Assembly: GCA_900549805.1 (NCBI GenBank)
Contig: URPV01000058.1
Coordinates: forward strand, 1-6,842
Length of the DNA: 6,842 nucleotides
Source of the DNA: an uncultured Veillonella sp.
GTDB taxonomy: Bacteria; Bacillota; Negativicutes; Veillonellales; Veillonellaceae
Direction of reading: 5' to 3'
The translations under genes were made by a program, and so were the position numbers. Below are positions 1-4,724 of this stretch, one piece after another (position 1 is the stretch's first letter; every line of letters starts with the position of its first letter). Under the pieces are notes generated by a model. The model saw nothing but the letters and a program-made list of their open reading frames with translations, was not told the origin of the DNA and did no database searches.

Positions 1-361
1 CAGCTTCGCACAAAAGCAGTGTTTCACGGCTTTTACGAGTCAGACCACCCAAAGTTCCTCCCGAAGGAGACGGACGGATAAAAGCATTCGGTTCGCGTGA
101 AAGCTGTTCCATACGTGTTTTATCGCCCAGGATACTGCCTTTGGTAACAGTACTGGAGGGATCGACCGCCAGTACTGCGACTTTATGTCCGCCACGACAC
201 AGGTTTGTGCCAAGAGCCTCAATAAAGGTGGATTTACCTGCACCATTGGTACCCATAACTACGTGGATTTCTCCTTTATTGATTGTCAAATCAAGGCCTT
301 TGAGGATTTGTTTACCTTCAACGGATGCCTCAATACCTGTTACTTTAAGCAATTCTGCCAA
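1..361 (-). CDS. Chimeric partial ORF: SufC N-terminus joined in frame to a MeaB/ArgK GTPase segment
   Basis: The frame opens at a TTG at 359-361, with AAAGGAG at 371-377 nine bases upstream, and runs 120 codons without a stop to the window edge. Residues 1-45 look like SufC, the ATPase of the SufBCD Fe-S cluster scaffold: LLKVTGIEASVEGKQILKGL, then GEIHVVMGTNGAGKST with the Asn typical of ABC Walker A motifs. From about residue 46 the match switches to MeaB/ArgK, the GTPase that protects methylmalonyl-CoA mutase: FIEALG, VAVLAVDPSS, GSILGDKTRM, FIRPSPSGGTLGG, ETLLLCEA. The SufC Q-loop, LSGGE signature, Walker B and H-loop are absent, and so is the roughly 50-60 residue N-terminal part of MeaB. 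Such a protein should not work as SufC. The family calls come from recalled motifs and are strong. Whether the join is biological is doubtful; an assembly chimera is the simplest reading. Confidence 0.85.
   Translation of the reverse strand, partial: MAELLKVTGIEASVEGKQILKGLDLTINKGEIHVVMGTNGAGKSTFIEALGTNLCRGGHKVAVLAVDPSSTVTKGSILGDKTRMEQLSREPNAFIRPSPSGGTLGGLTRKSRETLLLCEA
218..247 (-). other. SufC/MeaB junction at the Walker A motif
   Basis: The codons for residues 39-48 (NGAGKSTFIE) span the switch. Asn39 is the SufC/ABC form of the P-loop, where MeaB normally has Pro, while FIE after GKST is the MeaB form. The break therefore lies in the shared GAGKST codons at about 227-244. Both families can encode this motif with nearly the same DNA, so recombination or a k-mer based misjoin could occur here without disturbing the frame. 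Confidence 0.75.
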
Positions 362-370
362 AATAATTCA

Positions 371-377
371 CTCCTTT
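371..377 (-). promoter_or_regulatory. Ribosome binding site deciding the TTG start of the suf-type gene
   Basis: AAAGGAG on the minus strand lies nine bases before TTG at 361, which opens the SufC-like sequence. A GTG overlapping this site is in another frame. The 6-bp hairpin AGCCTA/TAGGCT (380-396, loop TTACC) sits just upstream and could affect access to the site. Confidence 0.7.
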
Positions 378-456
378 ATAGCCTATTACCTAGGCTGAAT
401 CTATGGGAACTAGTACCTATATTAGTGTCTATGACATACAGGCCTCTGAAAGCATG

Positions 457-491
457 AAAAAAGTGGCATTCACCAAAGTGAATGCCACTTT
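457..491 (-). terminator. Strong intrinsic terminator between an isolated promoter and the suf-type gene
   Basis: The arms at 460-473 and 478-491 form a perfect 14-bp stem (AAAGTGGCATTCAC and its complement) with a 4-nt loop. Read leftward, it is followed by a run of six T (457-462, partly within the stem base). The plus-strand side lacks a T-run, so it acts on leftward transcripts. It could end a short RNA, act as an attenuator for the suf-type gene, or back up termination of the nitroreductase operon. Confidence 0.85.
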
Positions 492-528
492 AAATCTCAC
501 CACTTCAGCCAGCCTTGTATTATCATCT
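457..528 (-). ncRNA. Putative ~70-nt leader or small RNA
   Basis: It is defined by a near-consensus promoter (535-563) and the perfect terminator. No reading frame of note lies between them, and I recognise no riboswitch or T-box family in it. The segment GGCTGAA (504-510, minus strand) is complementary to TTCAGCC next to the suf ribosome site (393-399). Whether this is an independent RNA or the terminated form of the suf leader cannot be told from the sequence. Confidence 0.4.
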
Positions 529-534
529 AAATTC

Positions 535-563
535 ATTATACATGGTCGCCTAATTGATAGCAA
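535..563 (-). promoter_or_regulatory. Near-consensus sigma-A promoter
   Basis: TTGCTA (558-563), a 17-bp spacer and a perfect TATAAT (535-540), all on the minus strand. The expected transcript start is near 528. It reads into the hairpin terminator at 457-491 and, if that is passed, into the suf-type gene. Confidence 0.75.
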
Positions 564-592
564 GATATATCCTACTAAAATATCCAGGAATT

Positions 593-621
593 AAAAATTT
601 CTTAGATTCTATCTAATTTTT
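593..621 (-). terminator. Weak AT-rich terminator after the nitroreductase gene
   Basis: Minus-strand AAAAATTAGAT, loop AGA, then ATCTAA followed by GAAATTTTTAA. The stem is TTAGAT/ATCTAA, extended by A/T pairs after a small bulge. It sits about 60 bases after the nitroreductase stop. AT-only stems are weak, so this is a tentative call. Confidence 0.35.
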
Positions 622-680
622 AAAGGACTGTAGCAGAAAAAATTATAAGATTTGTTTATTATGAAATTGAGAATGACTCC

Positions 681-1208
681 CTATTTGCACCAGAAGAGTC
701 TATTGTCTTTTCTAGGAGCCCCTGGTCCAGAAATAGGCCCTTCGGCATAGCCTAGGGCGCAAATCCCGACCCCTTCATAATCCCCTTGGACACCTAGAGC
801 ATGAAGCCAGTCTTGCCAATCAGCCTCTTCAAAAGTTTCTTTAGCCCGATTAATCCAACAAGAACCCAGTCCTTGCTCATGGGCTGCCAGCATGAGGTTT
901 CCCAAAACAAGTGACCCATCCTGAACGGTTACATAATGATCCTTAGGGGCTAATACGACTAAGGCTACAGGTGCTCCATAGAAGGGATCAAAACCTTGCT
1001 CCCAACCGCCATACTTGCGATTGGTTTCAGATAGGCGGTCTCGCACCTCTTTATTGGTAACAGCAACGATAATTGCCTTCTGCATACCCTTGGCAGACGG
1101 TGCCATAAGACCCGCTTGAATAATTCTATCCAACACTTCTTGTGGGATTGGATCACCCTTATACTTGCGCACACTGCGACGTTCTAATAGGTTTTGCATA
1201 GCATCCAT
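681..1208 (-). CDS. Nitroreductase family FMN oxidoreductase
   Basis: This 175-residue protein fits the small nitroreductase fold, which binds FMN as a dimer and transfers hydride from NAD(P)H to flavins, quinones or nitro compounds; the true substrate is unknown. Visible marks are the N-terminal RRSVRKYKG (residues 10-18), which contacts the FMN phosphate, APSAKGMQ (36-43), FYGAPVALVVLAP (76-88), DGSLVLGNLMLAAHEQGLGSC (97-117), the most typical family block, and GICALGYAEG (148-157). The usual N-x-Q-P after APSA is altered to KGMQ. The start is ATG at 1208, nine bases after GGAG at 1218-1221; the upstream in-frame TTG at 1217 touches the ribosome site and is unlikely. Only 14 bases separate it from the upstream membrane-protein gene, whose TAA overlaps this ribosome site, so the two are probably cotranscribed and translationally coupled. 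Confidence 0.88.
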   Translation of the reverse strand: MDAMQNLLERRSVRKYKGDPIPQEVLDRIIQAGLMAPSAKGMQKAIIVAVTNKEVRDRLSETNRKYGGWEQGFDPFYGAPVALVVLAPKDHYVTVQDGSLVLGNLMLAAHEQGLGSCWINRAKETFEEADWQDWLHALGVQGDYEGVGICALGYAEGPISGPGAPRKDNRLFWCK

Positions 1209-1222
1209 ACGAATCAACTCCT

Positions 1223-1528
1223 TTAGCGATTTTGGAAGCGTTGTTCAATCACATTATGGTAAATAAGCTTACATACCAACCAGACAAAGGAAGCAATCCC
1301 TGACCCAATACCTACTAGCATAAGGTGGTTAAGGCCTTGAGCTACCAACCAAAATTCTAAGGCACCAGACACGATGATGAAGAGAATTAACTCTAAGAGG
1401 CGGTGTCGGATGAGGTACAAGACCAACAGAGCCGCAATAAAGCCAAAGAAGGTGGCCACATAGGTAAAGCTAGCTAGAAAGCTAATAATCGATATGAGAC
1501 TGGTAATTAAAATAACTAAAGCAATCAT
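1223..1528 (-). CDS. Small multispanning membrane protein, function unknown
   Basis: A 101-residue, very hydrophobic protein with about four predicted membrane segments (roughly residues 2-18, 20-40, 45-64 and 67-88). A basic RHR turn at 41-43 and a basic tail (EQRFQNR) suggest cytoplasmic sides under the positive-inside rule. The start ATG at 1528 has AGAGG five bases upstream. I do not recognise a family and see no catalytic motif. It is the first gene of a probable two-gene operon with the nitroreductase, driven by a promoter at 1602-1629. A function linked to the reductase is possible but nothing in the sequence shows it. Confidence 0.75.
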   Translation of the reverse strand: MIALVILITSLISIISFLASFTYVATFFGFIAALLVLYLIRHRLLELILFIIVSGALEFWLVAQGLNHLMLVGIGSGIASFVWLVCKLIYHNVIEQRFQNR

Positions 1529-1547
1529 ATAATCCTCTATACAATTT

Positions 1548-1567
1548 GAGATATTCCTTGATATCTC
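1548..1567. repeat. Inverted repeat in the 5' leader of the membrane protein/nitroreductase operon
   Basis: GAGATAT (1548-1554), six bases, then ATATCTC (1561-1567): a perfect 7-bp dyad between the likely promoter and the start codon at 1528. It could be a repressor operator or a leader hairpin. No T-run follows, so it is not a terminator. Confidence 0.4.
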
Positions 1568-1601
1568 CTTGACACTGACTAAGTTCCCTATTGATACTTA
1601 T

Positions 1602-1629
1602 AGTATACCACAGGCCTTAGATACGTGAA
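1602..1629 (-). promoter_or_regulatory. Promoter for the membrane protein/nitroreductase operon
   Basis: TATACT (1602-1607) preceded by TGG, giving an extended -10, with TTCACG (1624-1629) 16 bases upstream as a weak -35. It lies just after the terminator of the decarboxylase gene. The extended -10 may make up for the poor -35. Confidence 0.5.
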
Positions 1630-1663
1630 CAAACACCCCTAAGACCAATCTTAGAGGTGTTTG
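1630..1663 (-). terminator. Intrinsic terminator after the decarboxylase gene
   Basis: 15-nt arms at 1630-1644 and 1649-1663 with a 4-nt loop. In the leftward transcript all 15 pairs form, one as a G-U wobble; in the rightward transcript that pair would be C-A. This supports a role in leftward RNA. The T-run after it is poor (GTTTGTTC), so termination may be leaky. Confidence 0.6.
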
Positions 1664-1714
1664 CATTTATAGAGATCAACCTGTCTTTATAGAGACTGAT
1701 ATATACCTACTCTA

Positions 1715-2971
1715 TTATAGGTCGGAGAAGTCCAAGGTTGCGAAGAGGTCGTCATAGGACTCAGCCCGACGGATTTGGGTAACAGATCCATCCTTATGCA
1801 GAAGGAGTTCAGCCGACCTGAGTTTACCATTGTAGTTAAAGCCCATAGCATGACCGTGAGCACCAGCATCATGGATAACCAAAATATCACCCATGTCGAT
1901 TTTTGGTAATTCCCGTTGAATGGCGAACTTGTCGTTGTTTTCACAGAGAGAACCAGTTACATCGTAAACATGGTCCTTAGGGGCTGACTCCTTACCCATT
2001 ACAGTAATGTGGTGGTAGGACCCATACATAGCCGGACGCATGAGATTGGCCATGCAAGCGTCCAAGCCAATGTAATGGCGGTAGATATCCTTTTTATGGA
2101 TAGCTCTTGTTACCAAGTAACCGAATGGACCTGTTACCATACGGCCACATTCGAAGGCCAATTTAACGTGTGGATAGTTGTTGGCAACCAAGATGAGGTC
2201 GTAAGCTTCTTTTACAGCAGCAGACAATTCCTTAAAATCAATAGGATCTTCTTCAGGACGGTAAGCTACCCCTACACCGCCACCTAGGTCGATAAACTCG
2301 ATTTCAATACCCACCTTTTCACGGATCTCGATGGCGAATTCAAAGCAGATTTCAGCGGTTTGCTTGTGAGCGTTAACATCACGGTCGTTAGAGGCCAACA
2401 TAACGTGAAGGCCAAAGTGTTTAACCCCATGTTCCTTCATTTGCTTATAAGCTTGCAAAGCTTGTTCCCGCGTCATACCATACTTAGCTTCTGTAGGGAG
2501 GCCAATGATTTCATTACCACCTGTTTTAAGGTCACCTGGGTTATAGCGCAAACACATGGTATCAGGTAAAGACCCATGATATTTAAGCAAGTAGTCAATA
2601 TGGGTAATATCATCGAGATTGATGATAGCAACCAATTCCAAGGCCTTCTTGTACTCTACATAAGGTGTGTCATTGGATGTAAACATAATGTCATGAGCCT
2701 TGATGCCCACCTTTTCGCATAAGAGAAGCTCGGCTAAGGAGGAACAATCAGCCCCCACCCCTAATTTTTGTAAGATTCGCATGATGTAAGGGTTTGGCGT
2801 AGCTTTAACGGCAAAGTATTCCTTAAATCCTTCGTTCCAACTGAAAGCAGCCAAGAACTGACGCATATTTTCCAAGATTCCCTCTTCATCATAAATGTGG
2901 AAGGGCGTTGGATAGTCTTTAATAATCGTTTCAATTTGCTCTTTGGTAAAAGGCAATTTTTTCTCTTGCAT
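1715..2971 (-). CDS. lysA: Diaminopimelate decarboxylase-family PLP enzyme
   Basis: A 418-residue fold-type III PLP decarboxylase, expected to convert meso-diaminopimelate to lysine in the cytosol. Visible landmarks are YFAVKATPNP with the PLP lysine at 56, GADCSSLAEL (73-82), GLHVMLASN (187-195) in place of the usual HIGSQ-like loop, the phosphate-binding IDLGGGVG (227-234), ECGR (274-277; usually EPGR), MRPAMYGSYH (311-320), the active-site SLCENND with Cys343, and the C-terminal NYNGKLRSAE with Tyr380. Length is normal. ATG at 2971 follows AGAGG with good spacing. It stands alone between its own promoter and terminator. The HVMLASN loop marks a divergent LysA subgroup that I recall from anaerobes, so substrate choice (DAP, carboxynorspermidine or another amino acid) is less certain than the fold. 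Veillonella attaches cadaverine or putrescine to its peptidoglycan, so lysine supply could also feed the cell wall. Confidence 0.85.
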   Translation of the reverse strand: MQEKKLPFTKEQIETIIKDYPTPFHIYDEEGILENMRQFLAAFSWNEGFKEYFAVKATPNPYIMRILQKLGVGADCSSLAELLLCEKVGIKAHDIMFTSNDTPYVEYKKALELVAIINLDDITHIDYLLKYHGSLPDTMCLRYNPGDLKTGGNEIIGLPTEAKYGMTREQALQAYKQMKEHGVKHFGLHVMLASNDRDVNAHKQTAEICFEFAIEIREKVGIEIEFIDLGGGVGVAYRPEEDPIDFKELSAAVKEAYDLILVANNYPHVKLAFECGRMVTGPFGYLVTRAIHKKDIYRHYIGLDACMANLMRPAMYGSYHHITVMGKESAPKDHVYDVTGSLCENNDKFAIQRELPKIDMGDILVIHDAGAHGHAMGFNYNGKLRSAELLLHKDGSVTQIRRAESYDDLFATLDFSDL

Positions 2972-3024
2972 GTAATACCTCTTTATACTATTCTTTTTTA
3001 ATTTTCTATAGAATTAACACATTA

Positions 3025-3054
3025 ATTATAGCTAAGTCCTCTAGTCTTAGTCAA
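3025..3054 (-). promoter_or_regulatory. Promoter for the diaminopimelate decarboxylase-family gene
   Basis: TTGACT (3049-3054), an 18-bp spacer and a perfect TATAAT (3025-3030), about 55 bases before the start codon. The spacer contains CTAAG and CTTAG as an imperfect dyad (3032-3050) where a repressor could bind. Confidence 0.8.
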
Positions 3055-3100
3055 TATAATTCTTATTGAGTCCCCTTATTGAGACTTAATTTCTAAGCAT

Positions 3101-3124
3101 AAAAAAGGACCCTATCGGGTCCTT
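3101..3124 (-). terminator. Intrinsic terminator after mdh
   Basis: AAGGACCC (3105-3112), loop TATC, GGGTCCTT (3117-3124): a perfect 8-bp stem followed leftward by six T (3101-3106). It lies about 75 bases after the mdh stop. Confidence 0.9.
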
Positions 3125-3197
3125 CTTATTCTATTCAATAGAGCGTTTTATTCAAAGAGCTTCTTTTTCCATCCGTTAAAGGTGTCTACCTATTAGC

Positions 3198-4139
3198 TTA
3201 CGCTTCGTGGGCTACTGCATCATAGCCTTGAGAGATATCCGCACGCAAGGTTGCCTTCAATTCCTTAAGGTGTTTTTCTTCCCATGCAGAGATTGGTTGG
3301 AAGTCTATGAATTCTTTGATGCCATCTACGCCAAGTCGGATGGGACGGGCGAAGAAATCCACATCCATATCGGGGCTAGCAACATAGGCACATTCTGTTA
3401 ATTCATCCCCCAATAGGCCTCTCACCAAAGACAAGGTGAACCAAGCGGCCGCTTGGGCCATGGACAATGTCGCAGAACCGGATCCCGCCTTGGCTTCCAC
3501 CACTTCTGTTCCTGCATTCTTAATACGATCATTAAGACGTTCCATATCCTCTGTCTTCCAATCAAAAAATTTAACATGAGACAAAAGAGGCAAGATAGTT
3601 GGACCAGAGTGACCACCAATGACAGGTACATAAATATCGCTTGTCTTACGACCTACATGTTCTGCTACAAAGGTGTTAGTCCGACTAACATCTAATTCAG
3701 TGACACCAAAGAGGCGCTTAGGATCATAGACCCCCATTCGTTTAAGAGTAGCCGCAGCTACTGGTACCAAGGAATTGACAGGATTTGTTACAATAGCCAC
3801 TAAAGCCTTAGGACAGGACCGCCCTACCTCTTCGACTAAGCCCTTTATGACATCCGCATTGACAGCAAATAAGTCAGCCCGTGTCATCCCTGGTTTACGT
3901 GGTACACCGGCGAGGATAACAACTACATCGGCCCCGTCTAAGGCTTGTGGTAGCTGGTCTCCAATATAGCCCTTAACAGCTACCTCTGTAGGGATATGGC
4001 TCAAATCTACAGCCACCCCTAAGGTATTCTTGGTAATCCCATAGAGGGCCAATTGAGACCCCATAGGAAGCATGGTTTTCAAGAGGAGGCTCAAGGGTTG
4101 ACCAATGCCTCCCGATGCACCTAAGACTGCAACTTTCAT
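3198..4139 (-). CDS. mdh: Malate dehydrogenase, E. coli/mitochondrial type
   Basis: This enzyme interconverts malate and oxaloacetate with a nicotinamide cofactor, here probably in the C4-dicarboxylate part of a lactate/malate to succinate-propionate fermentation. The 313 residues align nearly without gaps to the E. coli enzyme (312): GASGGIG (7-13), RKPGMTR with substrate arginines 81 and 87, TNPVN with Asn119, DVSRTN with Asp150 and Arg153, GGHSG with catalytic His177, and NAGTEVVEAKAGSGSATLSM. One key difference is Gly34 (codon at 4038-4040) where the E. coli enzyme has Asp34, the residue that holds the NAD ribose. NADP-using plant enzymes also have Gly there, so cofactor use may differ. 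ATG at 4139 follows GAGGA. It is a single-gene unit with its own terminator. The gamma-proteobacterial/mitochondrial type is unusual in Firmicutes and suggests old transfer. Confidence 0.95.
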   Translation of the reverse strand: MKVAVLGASGGIGQPLSLLLKTMLPMGSQLALYGITKNTLGVAVDLSHIPTEVAVKGYIGDQLPQALDGADVVVILAGVPRKPGMTRADLFAVNADVIKGLVEEVGRSCPKALVAIVTNPVNSLVPVAAATLKRMGVYDPKRLFGVTELDVSRTNTFVAEHVGRKTSDIYVPVIGGHSGPTILPLLSHVKFFDWKTEDMERLNDRIKNAGTEVVEAKAGSGSATLSMAQAAAWFTLSLVRGLLGDELTECAYVASPDMDVDFFARPIRLGVDGIKEFIDFQPISAWEEKHLKELKATLRADISQGYDAVAHEA

Positions 4140-4155
4140 ATATCTATCCTCATTT

Positions 4156-4181
4156 ATAACCTAATTACCTATTTAGGTTAT
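4156..4181. repeat. 26-bp dyad just upstream of the mdh ribosome site
   Basis: Perfect 9-bp arms ATAACCTAA (4156-4164) and TTAGGTTAT (4173-4181) around an 8-bp spacer. On the plus strand a run of six T (4184-4189) follows, but nothing is transcribed rightward into it. On the minus strand it lies in the mdh 5' leader or over the start of transcription, a natural place for an operator or an RNA hairpin. Confidence 0.55.
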
Positions 4182-4208
4182 CATTTTTTCTATAGTATGT
4201 CATTATCT

Positions 4209-4224
4209 TGTGATTAATTTCACT
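4209..4224. promoter_or_regulatory. CRP/FNR-like binding site upstream of mdh
   Basis: TGTGA, TTAATT, TCACT (4209-4224, centred at 4216.5) matches 9 of 10 positions of the CRP half-site consensus TGTGA-N6-TCACA. It sits about 78 bp before the mdh start, where an activator would act. A weak -10 (TACTAT, minus strand, 4192-4197) lies downstream with no good -35, as expected for an activator-dependent promoter. The identity of the protein is inferred. Confidence 0.4.
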
Positions 4225-4226
4225 AT

Positions 4227-4247
4227 GCCTATCGGCTATAGGCCTAT
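4227..4247. repeat. Overlapping palindromes upstream of mdh
   Basis: GCCTAT (4227-4232) pairs with ATAGGC (4238-4243) across five bases, and ATAGGCCTAT (4238-4247) is itself a perfect 10-bp palindrome. Sharing a half-site this way is typical of multi-site operators, but no regulator is identifiable. Confidence 0.35.
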
Positions 4248-4322
4248 TACTTAGCCCCTTACGACCAGGTTATTAATAGCGGAATAGCTGTCGACTGTTA
4301 CCATCGAAGTTGCTACAGACTA

Positions 4323-4538
4323 CTAACGGCTGAATAGCATATACGCTACTATGATAAGGATAATAATGGCCGTCCGAATGAGACTTCGTTTGAGGAGTCG
4401 TTTGCGCATGTCTGCCATATCCTGACGGACCTCTTCCTTGGACATGATTCTTTCCCCATAGGCATTAAACCTTGTTTTCTCTTGCCCTTTATCCTGCTGG
4501 TCTTTTTGTTCCTGCAAGTCTTCTTGTCTCTCTTCCAT
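4323..4538 (-). CDS. Small tail-anchored membrane protein, function unknown
   Basis: A 71-residue protein with two parts. Residues 1-52 are highly charged and rich in Glu, Gln, Lys, Asp and Arg, probably helical or disordered. Residues 53-69 (LIRTAIIILIIVAYMLF) form one membrane segment ending almost at the C-terminus. This predicts a single-pass protein with its charged N-terminal domain in the cytoplasm, where the basic KRLLKRS before the helix fits the positive-inside rule. ATG at 4538 follows GAGGAG eight bases upstream. I do not recognise a family. It lies alone between the groEL terminator and mdh, with no clear terminator of its own, so some transcripts could continue into mdh 183 bases away. 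Confidence 0.7.
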   Translation of the reverse strand: MEERQEDLQEQKDQQDKGQEKTRFNAYGERIMSKEEVRQDMADMRKRLLKRSLIRTAIIILIIVAYMLFSR

Positions 4539-4623
4539 GACTGATTCTCCTCTTCCTTATATCTTACTAAATAGTATCATTTTATCGTTTCAGCTAATAC
4601 GCTTCTTAACTTCTTTATTATAC

Positions 4624-4656
4624 AAAAAAGGACCCCGTCCATAAAGGACGGGGTCC
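4624..4656 (-). terminator. Strong intrinsic terminator of the groESL operon
   Basis: GGACCCCGTCC (4630-4640), loop ATAAA, GGACGGGGTCC (4646-4656): a perfect GC-rich 11-bp stem followed leftward by six T (4624-4629), about 70 bases after the groEL stop. Confidence 0.95.
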
Positions 4657-4724
4657 CACTCTCCAGGATAGCAAACTAAGGCTTGCCAAGAGATTAATTT
4701 TGTGAGCTTTTACCAAGAAGCCGA

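Larger units (their letters stand above)
362..680. other. 319-bp intergenic region upstream of the suf-type gene
   Basis: There is no convincing gene here on either strand. It holds, in the leftward direction, a weak AT-rich hairpin after the nitroreductase gene (593-621), a near-consensus promoter (535-563), a roughly 70-nt leader ending in a strong terminator (457-491), and a 6-bp hairpin (380-396) abutting the ribosome site of the suf-type gene. I found no good second promoter between the terminator and the suf start. Confidence 0.7.

Noticed and set aside
457..491. Bidirectional terminator or CRISPR-like repeat
   Set aside because: It is a single hairpin with no repetition; the T-run is on the leftward side only, so it acts on minus-strand RNA.
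1666..1695. Direct repeat TTTATAGAGA at 1666-1675 and 1686-1695, spaced 20 bp
   Set aside because: Only two short copies in the 3' untranslated stretch of the decarboxylase gene; nothing links them to regulation or mobility.
3062..3083. Direct repeat CTTATTGAG at 3062-3070 and 3075-3083 (period 13)
   Set aside because: Two nine-base AT-rich copies between a terminator and a promoter; no third copy and no known use, so treated as chance or slippage.
3130..3160. Tiny minus-strand frame starting ATGGAAAAAGAAGCTC downstream of mdh
   Set aside because: It encodes only six residues before TGA and has no supporting ribosome site.
4268..4325. Possible terminator hairpin CTGT...ACAG after the 71-residue membrane protein gene
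   Set aside because: The stem has several mismatches and no T-run follows on either strand.
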